A DNA stretch of 64,000 nucleotides from contig JBEIHX010000001.1 in assembly GCA_040381075.1 (NCBI GenBank), forward strand, positions 189,427-253,426. Reading direction: 5' to 3'. Origin of the DNA: JBEIHX01 sp040381075. Lineage in GTDB: Bacteria > Pseudomonadota > Alphaproteobacteria > Caulobacterales > Aquidulcibacteraceae. The position numbers and the translations under genes are program-made. This document shows, one piece after another, positions 1-8,336 of the stretch (the first letter of the stretch is position 1; each line of letters opens with the position of its first letter). Below the pieces are notes generated by a model, which saw only the letters and a program-made list of their open reading frames with translations, was not told the DNA's origin and did not search any database.

Positions 1-2
1 TC

Positions 3-686
3 ACGGGCGGGTTCAGCGGTGCGGCGTTGATGCGTGACTGCGCCCACGCCGCAACCCTGATCGAGGCGGTCACCGCGGCGGCTGATGCGCCGGTGACCTT
101 GAAGATGCGGTTGGGCTGGGATGACGCCTCGCGCAATGCGCCGCACCTGGCGCGCATCGCCGAAGACCTCGGCGTGTCGGCGATCACGGTGCATGGGCGC
201 ACCCGCAATCAGTTCTACCAGGGGGCCGCTGACTGGACAGCGGTCGGCGAAACCGTGCGCGCCACGAGATTGCCTGTGATCGTCAATGGCGACATCGCCT
301 CGCCCGACGACGCCCGGCGCGCGCTCGCCGCCTCGGGCGCGGCTGGCGTCATGGTGGGACGCGGCGCGCTTGGACGCCCCTGGGTTCTGGGCGAGATTGC
401 TGCGGCAGTCTTTGGCGGGTCTGCCCGGCCAGCGCCGCGGGGCGCTGACCTGTGCGATGAGATCATCCGCTATCTGGAGGACAGCCTCGCATTCTATGGG
501 GTCGCCCTTGGCGTGCGGATGGCGCGCAAGCATCTTGCAGCCTTCGTCGACGCGGCGCCGCTCGCGCTCGAGCCTGCCGCACGGCGCGTCCGGCGGGCCG
601 ATCTGTGCCGGCTGGAGACGGCGCCGGAAATTGTCGCGGCTGTACGTGCACTGTTCTGCGCCGATGATCTGGCGGTCGCAGCGTGA
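3..686 (+). CDS. dusB: tRNA-dihydrouridine synthase DusB (5' end outside window)
   Basis: FMN-dependent reduction of uridine to dihydrouridine in tRNA. The frame is open from the first complete codon at position 3, and reads GGFSGAALMRD, a typical DusB segment that precedes the first possible start codon at 27, so the gene begins before the window. Visible family motifs are TLKMRLGWDD, VHGRTRNQFYQGAADW and GVMVGRGALGRPW (FMN-phosphate-binding loop). About 227 residues are present of a family length near 330; the catalytic Cys region is outside. The stop overlaps the GTG start of ntrB by 4 bp (GTGA), the usual dusB-ntrB linkage in alphaproteobacteria, suggesting translational coupling. Confidence 0.93.
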   Translation, partial: TGGFSGAALMRDCAHAATLIEAVTAAADAPVTLKMRLGWDDASRNAPHLARIAEDLGVSAITVHGRTRNQFYQGAADWTAVGETVRATRLPVIVNGDIASPDDARRALAASGAAGVMVGRGALGRPWVLGEIAAAVFGGSARPAPRGADLCDEIIRYLEDSLAFYGVALGVRMARKHLAAFVDAAPLALEPAARRVRRADLCRLETAPEIVAAVRALFCADDLAVAA

Positions 687-1792
687 CGGGCCGTGCGCCA
701 GCGCCGGCGGTTGAGGCCTACGCAGCGATCTTTGACGCCGCGCCGGTGGCCATTCTGGGCGTGGATGGCGACAACCGCCTGCGCATCGCGAACGCGCAGG
801 CTGAGGGCCTGCTGGGACAGAGCCGGCACATTCTGGGGCGATACACGAGCGATGCCCTGTTTGCGACAGCGCCACGCCTGTCGGCCCTGATCGCGCGGGC
901 GCGCCAGAGTGAGGCCGTGGTGCACGATCATGAAATCGGTCTGGGGCCGCCGATCCTTGCGCCTGTGGTCGTTGACGCTTCGGCCGGCCTCGCCCATGGC
1001 CTGGAGCCGGGTTTTGTGGCGCTCACCCTTCAGCCGCGCTCGCGCGCGCGCGACCTGTCTGGTCGGCTCGCGGCCGAGCGCGCAGCCCACAGCGTCTCGA
1101 CGCTGGCCAGGATGCTCGCGCATGAAATCAAGAACCCGCTGGCCGGCATCCGGGGCGCAGCGCAATTGCTTGCGCACGGACTGACGCAGGAAGAACGTCC
1201 GCTTGCGGAGGTGATCCGTGATGAAGTTGATCGCATCCGTCGCCTTGTGGAGGACATCGAACGCCTCGGCGCACCATCACTGCCCAACCGGTCTGAGGTG
1301 AATATTCATGAGGTTCTGGAGCGGGTGCGCACCCTTGCGGTCGCGGGATTCGGCGCCGGGGTCGCCGTCCGCCAGGTCTATGATCCCTCGCTTCCTCTTG
1401 TGCTTGGCGACGAGGACAGGCTGGTTCAGATATTCCTGAACCTTGTGAAGAATGCCGCCGAGGCCGCATTGAGCCGGCCGGACGGGGCGGCTGAAATCGT
1501 TCTTGGCACGGCGTTCCGTCCTGGCGTCAAGATGCGCGGGGGCGCCGGCGGCGCCAATGTTCTCGCCCTTGAGGTGACCGTGCGCGACAACGGCCCTGGC
1601 GTGCCTGAGTCGATCCGGGCGAACCTGTTTCAGCCCTTCGTCAGCGCCAAACCCGCTGGCGCCGGGCTCGGTCTGGCGCTGGTCGCCAAAATGGTCGGCG
1701 AGCATGGCGGCATTGTCGAATGCGACAGCGAGCCGGGCCGCACCGTGTTTCGTGTCTTGTTGCCCGTGAAGCAGCCAGGAGGCCACCGATGA
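683..1792 (+). CDS. ntrB: Nitrogen regulation sensor kinase/phosphatase NtrB
   Basis: Cytoplasmic histidine kinase that phosphorylates or dephosphorylates NtrC in response to nitrogen status via PII. Length is 369 aa. A PAS region occupies about residues 10-110. The HisKA helix carries the phospho-acceptor motif MLAHEIKNPLAG (His near 147), and the ATPase domain has the N box NLVKNAAEA and G boxes DNGPGVP and GAGLGLALV. There is no membrane segment, as expected for NtrB. The GTG start overlaps the dusB stop, and the stop overlaps the ntrC ATG (ATGA), so dusB-ntrB-ntrC looks like one coupled operon. Confidence 0.95.
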   Translation: MTGRAPAPAVEAYAAIFDAAPVAILGVDGDNRLRIANAQAEGLLGQSRHILGRYTSDALFATAPRLSALIARARQSEAVVHDHEIGLGPPILAPVVVDASAGLAHGLEPGFVALTLQPRSRARDLSGRLAAERAAHSVSTLARMLAHEIKNPLAGIRGAAQLLAHGLTQEERPLAEVIRDEVDRIRRLVEDIERLGAPSLPNRSEVNIHEVLERVRTLAVAGFGAGVAVRQVYDPSLPLVLGDEDRLVQIFLNLVKNAAEAALSRPDGAAEIVLGTAFRPGVKMRGGAGGANVLALEVTVRDNGPGVPESIRANLFQPFVSAKPAGAGLGLALVAKMVGEHGGIVECDSEPGRTVFRVLLPVKQPGGHR

Positions 1793-3276
1793 CCGCCAAT
1801 GCGCGCATTCTCATCGCCGATGACGATGCCTCCATCCGGCTCGTACTCAGTCAGGCCCTGACGCGGGAGGGATTTCAGACCCGCGCCACAAACAACGCAT
1901 CGACGCTGTGGCGCTGGGTGAAGGAGGGCGAGGGCGATCTCGTGATCACCGATGTGATGATGCCCGACGAGGACATCTTCGATCTGCTTCCGCGGATGCG
2001 CGAGGCGCGCCCAAAGCTGCCGATCGTGGTGATGAGCGCCCAGAACACCCTGACCACGGCGGTGCGCGCCGCCGAACTTGGCGCCTATGAATATCTGCCA
2101 AAACCATTCGATCTCGAAGATCTTGCAGCGATCGTTCGCCGCGCGCTGTCTGGCGGCAGGGCAAAGGGCGAATTGCAGGCCCAGCGCAAGGCGGAGAAGG
2201 ACGAGCGGCTGCCGCTGATCGGGCGCTCGGCCCCGATGCAGGAGGTCTACCGCACGATCTCACGGGTGGTGACATCGGATCTGACCGTTCTGGTTCAGGG
2301 CGAGAGCGGCGTCGGAAAGGAACTTGTGGCGCGGGCGCTCCATCAGTTCGGGCGCCGCCGCTCGGGGCCGTTCATCGCGGTGAACATGGCCACGATGCCG
2401 CGCGAGCGCATAGAAGTCGAACTGTTCGGCGCCGGAGGCGAGCATGGCCGCCTCGCGCAGGCGCAGGGCGGGACGCTGTTCCTCGACGAGGTCGGCGATC
2501 TGCCGTTTGAAGCCCAGACCCGTCTTGTTCGGCTGCTGCAGGACCTGCAGCCGGGCGCCCAGCGCGCCGACGCACGCGCGGACATGCGCGTGATTGCGGC
2601 GACCAGCAAGAACCTGCGGGCGCTGATCGAGCAGGGCCTGTTTCGCGAGGATCTGTTTTATCGCCTCAATGTCGTGCCGGTGCGCTTGCCGCCGCTGCGC
2701 GAACGCAAGGAAGACATTCCCGAGTTGACCCGCGCGTTTCTGGTGCGCGCGCGCAATGAGGGACTGCCTGAAAAGACGTTTGATGCGTCCGCCTTCGACG
2801 CGCTGCGCGGCTATGACTGGCCCGGCAATGTGCGCGAGCTTGAAAACCTGGTGCGGCGGGTGTGCGCGCTCTACAGCGAGGAAGTCATAACTGGCCGGAT
2901 CCTGGAGCGCGAACTGGCCAGCGAGGCCGGTGGGCGCGCCGGTCCTGGGGGACCGCCTGTGGGCGTGGCGCCGGCCGGCGGGCCAGGCGCTGTGGGCGGC
3001 GCTCCAGGCGCCGGATCTGCGCCAGCCGCGCGCATGCCGACCTTTGACGAATCGGTTCGCCGTCATGTGATGGAGCTGATGGCTGGCGCGGTTTCGCTCG
3101 TTGACGGCCAGTTGCACAGTCGCCTGCTTGCCGACGTCGAGCGGCCGCTGATCGAACTCTGTCTCACCGCCACCAAAGGCAACCAGATCCGCGCAGCCGA
3201 TATGCTGGGGCTCAACCGGAACACCCTGCGCAAGAAAATCCGCGATCTCGGCGTAAAGGGCGGACGCGGCGGCTGA
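1789..3276 (+). CDS. ntrC: Response regulator NtrC lacking the GAFTGA loop
   Basis: Response regulator of the NtrB/NtrC pair, 495 aa. I chose the ATG at 1789 because it overlaps the ntrB stop. The receiver domain has phospho-Asp 55 (ITDVMMPD). The AAA+ domain has Walker A GESGVGKE (171-178) and Walker B GGTLFLDEVGD (about 227-237). Between ELFG (211-214) and Walker B the usual sigma-54-contacting GAFTGA segment is missing: only about a dozen residues remain. A Gly/Ala/Pro-rich linker (about 380-425) precedes a C-terminal FIS-type HTH (NQIRAADMLGLNRNTLRKK). It is therefore unlikely to work as a classical sigma-54 activator; Rhodobacter capsulatus NtrC, which also lacks GAFTGA, acts with sigma-70 RNA polymerase. 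Confidence 0.94.
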   Translation: MTANARILIADDDASIRLVLSQALTREGFQTRATNNASTLWRWVKEGEGDLVITDVMMPDEDIFDLLPRMREARPKLPIVVMSAQNTLTTAVRAAELGAYEYLPKPFDLEDLAAIVRRALSGGRAKGELQAQRKAEKDERLPLIGRSAPMQEVYRTISRVVTSDLTVLVQGESGVGKELVARALHQFGRRRSGPFIAVNMATMPRERIEVELFGAGGEHGRLAQAQGGTLFLDEVGDLPFEAQTRLVRLLQDLQPGAQRADARADMRVIAATSKNLRALIEQGLFREDLFYRLNVVPVRLPPLRERKEDIPELTRAFLVRARNEGLPEKTFDASAFDALRGYDWPGNVRELENLVRRVCALYSEEVITGRILERELASEAGGRAGPGGPPVGVAPAGGPGAVGGAPGAGSAPAARMPTFDESVRRHVMELMAGAVSLVDGQLHSRLLADVERPLIELCLTATKGNQIRAADMLGLNRNTLRKKIRDLGVKGGRGG

Positions 3277-3302
3277 TCTGCGGCGCTGTCGCCTCGGAGT
3301 TT

Positions 3303-3368
3303 ATGTGGCGCCAAAGCTGCAGGGTGTGGGTTGTGCGCCACATATAAGTGGGGCAACACTGCAACACT
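3303..3368 (+). promoter_or_regulatory. Inverted repeat, sigma-54-like element and 8-bp tandem repeat upstream of ntrY
   Basis: The ntrC-ntrY gap holds a perfect 9-bp inverted repeat, ATGTGGCGC (3303-3311) and GCGCCACAT (3335-3343). The left arm overlaps TGGCGC-N5-CTGC (3306-3320), which has the GG-N10-GC spacing of a sigma-54 promoter with two mismatches to TGGCAC-N5-TTGC. TATAAG follows at 3343-3348. GCAACACT is directly repeated at 3353-3360 and 3361-3368. Together these suggest that ntrYX has its own regulated promoter. The promoter class is not settled by sequence alone. Confidence 0.35.
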
Positions 3369-3397
3369 ATGGGACGCATGTCCGCCCGAGGTCTTGC

Positions 3398-5629
3398 ATG
3401 AGCGACCGCATGCCGACGTCAAGACTGCGTGTGCGCGCCGCCCGATGGGCCATGCGCGCGCCGGTCTTCTGGACCGGTTTTGTGCTCTCTGCAGCGGTTC
3501 TGACACTCGTCACTTTCTTCGCCGTCTCCGGCGTCGGGCCGATTCCTCCCGCCAGTCCGGTCATGCTGAACCTGCTGCTGGCGAATGGCGCGATCATCGC
3601 CTTACTGGCCCTGCTGGTGCTGTTCCGGGTCAGCCGGGTGGCGCGCCCGCGCGGGCCGGTCCAGCCAGGACAGCGTCTGCACCTGCGCTTTGCCTGGCTG
3701 TTTTCCTTTGCCGCCGTGGCCCCTGCGGCGGCGGTGGCGGTGTTTCTTGGCCTGACCCTCAGCCGGGGCGTCGATTTCTGGTTCTCCGGTGTGCAGAGCG
3801 CCCTGGTTGAAAACAGCGTCGATCTGGCGCGCACCTATGTCACCGAAGCCACCAACAACATGCGCGGCGACGTGTTCGCCATGGCCGGCGACCTCAACCA
3901 GGCGGCAGATGGTCTGACCGCCGATCCGACCCGCTATGCGGCCTATCTGGGACGCCAGGCGGCCGGTCGATCATTTGCCGCGGCGTATGTTCTTTCACGC
4001 GACGGGCGCCTCCTGGCCAGGGCGGAGGGCCCGCATGCGCCGCGCTTCGCAGCCCCATCGCCAGCCGCCTTCGCCGACGCCGCTGAGGGCGTGATGTCGA
4101 TGAAAATTGTTGACGAGCAGGACCTGATCCAGGCGCTGTTCAGGCTTGACGCCTATCCCAACGCGTTTCTCTACGTGGTTCGCTTCGCTGAACCGGGCGT
4201 GCTGGAGCGGTTGCGCGACACCGAACGGCAGGTGCTTGCGTATCGTGAAGCGAAGGATCGGCGCAACCGGCTGCAGCTCCAGTTTCTTTTCGCCTATCTG
4301 CAGACCGTGTTGTTGATCCTGCTGGGCTCGGTGTCGCTCGGCTTGTCCTATGCGACGCGGATCGCGCGGCCGATCGGGCGGCTTGCCGAGGCGGCCGAGC
4401 GGGTGACCCACGGCGACCTGACCACGCGGGTCGAACCTGGGCCCAAGGATGACGAAATCGCAGCCCTGGCGCGCGCGTTCAACCGCATGAGCGAGCAGCT
4501 CGACGCCCAGCGTCAGGACCTGCTCGACGCGCGCGAGGATTCCGAAACCCGCCGACGCTTCATCGAGACGGTGCTTGCGGGCGTGTCAGCCGGCGTCATC
4601 GGGGTGGACGCGCGCGGCCGCATCGCTGTGGCGAACGGTTCAGCGGCTACGCTTCTGGGCGTCGTCCCGGCGCAGATGACCGGCATGCATCTGGAAACGC
4701 TGACGCCGGATCTCGCCGCACTGGCCCGCCGCGGGCCGGAGGAGGCGGACAATGCCCGTCTTGCCCAGGTCGACATCAGCCGAGACGGCGACGTCCTGTC
4801 GCTGCAGGTGCGCGCTGCGGCTGCTCCCGACGGATCAGGCGTCATCCTGACCTTTGATGACGTCACCCGCCTGGTCGCGGCGCAGCGCCAGGCCGCATGG
4901 AAGGATGTCGCCCGCCGGATCGCCCATGAGATCAAGAACCCGCTGACGCCGATCCAGCTGTCGGCCGAGCGCCTGCGCCGGAAATATCTTCAGGAAATCA
5001 CATCCGACCGCGACACCTTCGAGCGCTGCACGGACACCATCATCCGTCAGGTGGATGACATAGGACGCATGGTTGACGAGTTTTCCGCGTTCGCACGCAT
5101 GCCGGAGGCGCGCTTTGAGGACGCGGACGTCGTTGAGATGGTGCGAACAACCGTCTTCGCACAGCGCCTCGCCAATCCGGACTGCGATATTGTGTGGAAC
5201 GAGCCGGAGACGCCTGTGGTGATCGCGTGCGATCACCGTCTGGCGAGCCAGGCGCTCACCAACATCATCAAGAACGCCGGCGAGTCGATCGCCATGCGCA
5301 GGGCGCGTGATGGCGAGCCCAAGACAGGCCGTATCGTGGTGCAGCTTGACCTGACCAACGATGGCGCCGTCATCAGCGTTCAGGACAACGGACTTGGGTT
5401 CCCGGCGAAGGGGCGCGCGCGTCTTGTCGAACCCTACATGACAACCCGCGAAAAGGGCGCCGGCCTCGGGCTCGCCATCGTCAAGCGCGTCATGGAAGAC
5501 CATGGCGGTTCGCTGATCCTGGATGACGCCCCGCCGCCGGGCCCCGGCGCAGTGGTGCGACTGATTTTCCCCGCCGGCTCAGCCGCCGACTTACCCCCCA
5601 ACCTGCAACGCCTGGAGACCGCGCGATGA
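3398..5629 (+). CDS. ntrY: Nitrogen regulation sensor kinase NtrY
   Basis: Membrane-bound histidine kinase partner of NtrX, 743 aa from the ATG at 3398; an earlier in-frame start would add an implausible N-terminus. Three hydrophobic segments lie in the first 130 residues and another at about 305-325, bracketing a periplasmic region. HAMP (about 330-385), PAS (about 395-500), HisKA with RRIAHEIKNPLTPIQLSAER, and an HATPase domain with NIIKNAGESI and GAGLGLAIV follow. This is the standard NtrY architecture. The stop overlaps the ntrX start by 4 bp. The system is linked to nitrogen and redox control and envelope functions in alphaproteobacteria. Confidence 0.95.
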   Translation: MSDRMPTSRLRVRAARWAMRAPVFWTGFVLSAAVLTLVTFFAVSGVGPIPPASPVMLNLLLANGAIIALLALLVLFRVSRVARPRGPVQPGQRLHLRFAWLFSFAAVAPAAAVAVFLGLTLSRGVDFWFSGVQSALVENSVDLARTYVTEATNNMRGDVFAMAGDLNQAADGLTADPTRYAAYLGRQAAGRSFAAAYVLSRDGRLLARAEGPHAPRFAAPSPAAFADAAEGVMSMKIVDEQDLIQALFRLDAYPNAFLYVVRFAEPGVLERLRDTERQVLAYREAKDRRNRLQLQFLFAYLQTVLLILLGSVSLGLSYATRIARPIGRLAEAAERVTHGDLTTRVEPGPKDDEIAALARAFNRMSEQLDAQRQDLLDAREDSETRRRFIETVLAGVSAGVIGVDARGRIAVANGSAATLLGVVPAQMTGMHLETLTPDLAALARRGPEEADNARLAQVDISRDGDVLSLQVRAAAAPDGSGVILTFDDVTRLVAAQRQAAWKDVARRIAHEIKNPLTPIQLSAERLRRKYLQEITSDRDTFERCTDTIIRQVDDIGRMVDEFSAFARMPEARFEDADVVEMVRTTVFAQRLANPDCDIVWNEPETPVVIACDHRLASQALTNIIKNAGESIAMRRARDGEPKTGRIVVQLDLTNDGAVISVQDNGLGFPAKGRARLVEPYMTTREKGAGLGLAIVKRVMEDHGGSLILDDAPPPGPGAVVRLIFPAGSAADLPPNLQRLETAR

Positions 5630-7014
5630 CCTGCGACATCCTGATTGTCGACGACGAGGCAGACATCCGCGACCTGATAGCGGGCATTCTGGAGGATGAG
5701 GGCTACCATGTGCGCGACGCCGCCGATGGAGACGCGGCGATTGAAGCGCTGCGCCAGCGTCGGCCGTCACTCGTCGTTCTCGACATCTGGCTGCATGGCA
5801 GCCGGATCGACGGACTTGAGGTTCTGTCGATCATCAAGCAAATCGATGAAGATCTTCCCGTCGTGGTGATATCCGGCCACGGAACGATTGAGACGGCCGT
5901 GACCGCGATCCGCAAGGGGGCGTACGATTTTCTTGAGAAGCCCTTCAAGGCAGACCGTCTTCTTCTGGTCATTGCGCGCGCCCTTGAGACGGCGCGGCTG
6001 CGTCGCGAGAACGACGCCCTGCGGGCTCAATCGGCGCGCATTTCCTCCGAGTTTGTCGGCTCCTCCCAGGCCATCGCCCAGTTACGTACGGCGATTGATC
6101 GCACCGCACCGACCAACAGCCGTGTGTTGATCTCCGGTCCGCCGGGCTCTGGAAAGGAGCTGATCGCGCGGCTGCTGCACGAGCGTTCGCCCCGCCGCGA
6201 CGGGCCGTTTGTGGTGGTGTCGGCCGCGAGCCTTGATCCCGAACGCTTCGAGCGGGAACTGTTCGGAGAGGAAGGGCCTGAGGGCCGTCCGACCAAGATC
6301 GGCCTGTTGGAGCACGCCCACAGCGGCACCCTGTTCATCGACGAGGTCGCCGACATGCCGCGCGCCTCGCAGAACAAGATCCTGCGCGTGCTGGTCGACC
6401 AGCGGTTCCGCCGGCTCGGCGGCGTGGCGGATGTCGAAGTCAACGTGCGGATGCTCTCCTCGACCTCACGCGACCTGCGTGAGGAGATCGGGCAGGGGCG
6501 TTTTCGCGAGGATCTGTTCCATCGCCTCAACGTGGTGCCGCTGCGCGCGCCGGCTCTTGCCGAGCGGCGCGAGGACATTCCCGAGCTTGTCGGCTATTTC
6601 GTACGCCGCATCTCGGAGGGGTCCGGACTTCCGGCGCGCAGTTTTGGCCCGGACGCCATCGCCGCGCTGCAGGTCGCCGAATGGCCCGGCAATGTCCGCC
6701 AGCTGCGCAACGTCGTGGAGCGTATTCTCATCCTTGCTGGCGGCGACGCGGCCCATCCGATCAGTGTGGAGCAGATGCCCTCCGACATTGCCGGCGTGGG
6801 CAACATCCCGGCGCAGGGTGGTCTGCAGCAGATCATCGGTCTGTCCCTGCGCGATGCGCGTGAACAGTTTGAGCGGGAGTATCTGGCGGTCCAGATCACC
6901 CGCTTTGGAGGAAACATCTCCCGCACGGCAGCTTTCATCGGCATGGAGCGTTCGGCGCTGCATCGCAAGCTGAAATCGCTTGGCGTGGAGACCAATGGCC
7001 GGGACGAAAACTAG
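5626..7014 (+). CDS. ntrX: Response regulator NtrX
   Basis: Response regulator of NtrY, 462 aa. The receiver domain has phospho-Asp 53 (VVLDIWLHGS). The AAA+ domain has Walker A GPPGSGKE and Walker B GTLFIDEVADMP. As in other alphaproteobacterial NtrX proteins the GAFTGA motif is absent: ELFGEEGPEGRPTKIGLLEH fills the space. The C-terminal FIS-like HTH contains GGNISRTAAFIGMERSALHRK. ATGA overlap with ntrY shows coupling. After the stop come two overlapping hairpins and then the transaminase gene. Confidence 0.95.
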   Translation: MTCDILIVDDEADIRDLIAGILEDEGYHVRDAADGDAAIEALRQRRPSLVVLDIWLHGSRIDGLEVLSIIKQIDEDLPVVVISGHGTIETAVTAIRKGAYDFLEKPFKADRLLLVIARALETARLRRENDALRAQSARISSEFVGSSQAIAQLRTAIDRTAPTNSRVLISGPPGSGKELIARLLHERSPRRDGPFVVVSAASLDPERFERELFGEEGPEGRPTKIGLLEHAHSGTLFIDEVADMPRASQNKILRVLVDQRFRRLGGVADVEVNVRMLSSTSRDLREEIGQGRFREDLFHRLNVVPLRAPALAERREDIPELVGYFVRRISEGSGLPARSFGPDAIAALQVAEWPGNVRQLRNVVERILILAGGDAAHPISVEQMPSDIAGVGNIPAQGGLQQIIGLSLRDAREQFEREYLAVQITRFGGNISRTAAFIGMERSALHRKLKSLGVETNGRDEN

Positions 7015-7060
7015 CGCCTGCGCCCCCGGTCTGGGTGCAGGCGCACCGGCTTCGGTGCGC
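7014..7060 (+). terminator. Two overlapping, mutually exclusive hairpins after ntrX
   Basis: Stem 1 pairs GCGCCTGC (7014-7021) with GCAGGCGC (7037-7044). Stem 2 pairs GCGCACCG (7041-7048) with CGGTGCGC (7053-7060) around the tetraloop GCTT. The two share 7041-7044, so only one can form fully. There is no T-tract, so a simple intrinsic terminator is unlikely; a stabilising 3' end, Rho-assisted end or attenuator before the transaminase gene is possible. Confidence 0.4.
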
Positions 7061-7110
7061 CAATGGGCGCCAGGGCGCTCGAGCCTTGCTATCAGGGACG
7101 GACGAAGGGC

Positions 7111-7962
7111 ATGTCTCGACTGGCCTATGTGAATGGTGTTTTCCGCCCGCAGCGCGGTCCTTCCATCGATGTGGAGGATCGTGGCTTCCAGTTCGCCGAC
7201 GGCGTCTATGAGGTCTGGGCGGTGCACGAGGCGCGCCTTCTCGACGAGCTGGGCCATTATGAGCGTCTGGAGCGGTCCCTGCGCGAACTGCGCATCGCCA
7301 TGCCGCTGTCGCGGGCTGCGCTCCGCGTTGCTCTGCGCGAGACGCTGCGGCGCAATCGGGTGCGCACCGGCATCGTCTATCTGCAGGTCACCCGCGGTGT
7401 TGCGCGACGCGATCACGCGTTCCCCCAACAGCCGGTTCCCGCGACGGTGGTGATTATGGCGCGCGCGCTTGACTGGAAGGCGATCGAGGCGACGGCCGCA
7501 ACCGGCATCTCGGTGGTGAGCACGCCAGAGAACCGCTGGGCGCGCTGCGACATCAAGAGCACCGCGCTGCTCGCCAATGTGCTCGCCAAGCAGTTCGCCC
7601 GCGCCAATGGCGCCCGTGAGGCCTGGTTTGTCGACCAAGACGGATTCGTGACGGAGGGCGCCTCGTCCAATGCCTGGATCGTGGATGCGGCGGGCGTTGT
7701 GCGTACACGAAGCCTGACGGCCAATATCCTGGGCGGAATTACACGCAGCGGCGTTATGGCGAGCGTCGAGCGGCTTGGCCTTCCGGTCTCGCAGGCGCCC
7801 TTCACCCTGGCGGAGGCCTACGCGGCGCGCGAGGCCTTCAACACCGCCGCATCGGCATTCGTCCAGCCTGTCGTCGCCATCGATGGGCGCGTGATCGGAT
7901 CTGGGGCTCCAGGGCCGGTCGCGCAGGCCCTGCGGGAGGGATATCTGGCGAGCCAGGCCTGA
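7111..7962 (+). CDS. dat: D-amino-acid transaminase (class IV PLP enzyme)
   Basis: Interconverts D-alanine/D-glutamate and their 2-oxo acids using PLP. Length is 283 aa from the ATG at 7111; upstream in-frame codons look non-coding. The N-terminus SRLAYVNGVF, the substrate-loop segment RCDIKSTALL containing the PLP Lys (DIKS), and TEGASSNAW are class IV aminotransferase signatures of the Dat type. It sits between ntrX and hfq, its common place in alphaproteobacteria. A branched-chain aminotransferase-like activity cannot be excluded from sequence. Confidence 0.87.
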   Translation: MSRLAYVNGVFRPQRGPSIDVEDRGFQFADGVYEVWAVHEARLLDELGHYERLERSLRELRIAMPLSRAALRVALRETLRRNRVRTGIVYLQVTRGVARRDHAFPQQPVPATVVIMARALDWKAIEATAATGISVVSTPENRWARCDIKSTALLANVLAKQFARANGAREAWFVDQDGFVTEGASSNAWIVDAAGVVRTRSLTANILGGITRSGVMASVERLGLPVSQAPFTLAEAYAAREAFNTAASAFVQPVVAIDGRVIGSGAPGPVAQALREGYLASQA

Positions 7963-8078
7963 GGCGGAGTGCGCGCCTGGGTCGCGCCGGGTGACGGGTT
8001 GATCCGCTCCGGCGCCGGCGGTAGACAACACCCCTGATCCGCGGTCGTGTGTGTGACGCGGCATAGAAGGTGGCGACC

Positions 8079-8336
8079 ATGTCGAGCGACAAGACCGAAA
8101 AGAAACAGAACCTGCAGGACACTTTCCTGAACGCGGTGCGCAAACAGCGCGCGCCCTTGACCATCTTCCTCGTCAACGGAGTGAAGCTGCAGGGCGTTGT
8201 CACCTGGTTCGATAACTTCTGCCTCCTGCTGCGGCGGGACGGTCAAAGCCAGCTGGTCTACAAGCACGCCATCTCGACCATCATGCCTGGCGGCCCGGTT
8301 ACCCTGTTTGAGCCGTCAGAGGAGCAGGACAGCTGA
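8079..8336 (+). CDS. hfq: RNA chaperone Hfq
   Basis: Hexameric Sm-like RNA chaperone for sRNA-mRNA pairing, 85 aa. The Sm1 motif (FLVNGVKLQGVVTWFDNF) and Sm2 motif (YKHAIST) are intact, as is the N-terminal QNLQDTFLN. I chose the ATG at 8079 over an upstream GTG at 8070 because AGAAGG (8065-8070) lies at proper distance before it. The stop overlaps a possible CTG start of hflX. The hfq-hflX order is conserved in many proteobacteria. Confidence 0.96.
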   Translation: MSSDKTEKKQNLQDTFLNAVRKQRAPLTIFLVNGVKLQGVVTWFDNFCLLLRRDGQSQLVYKHAISTIMPGGPVTLFEPSEEQDS

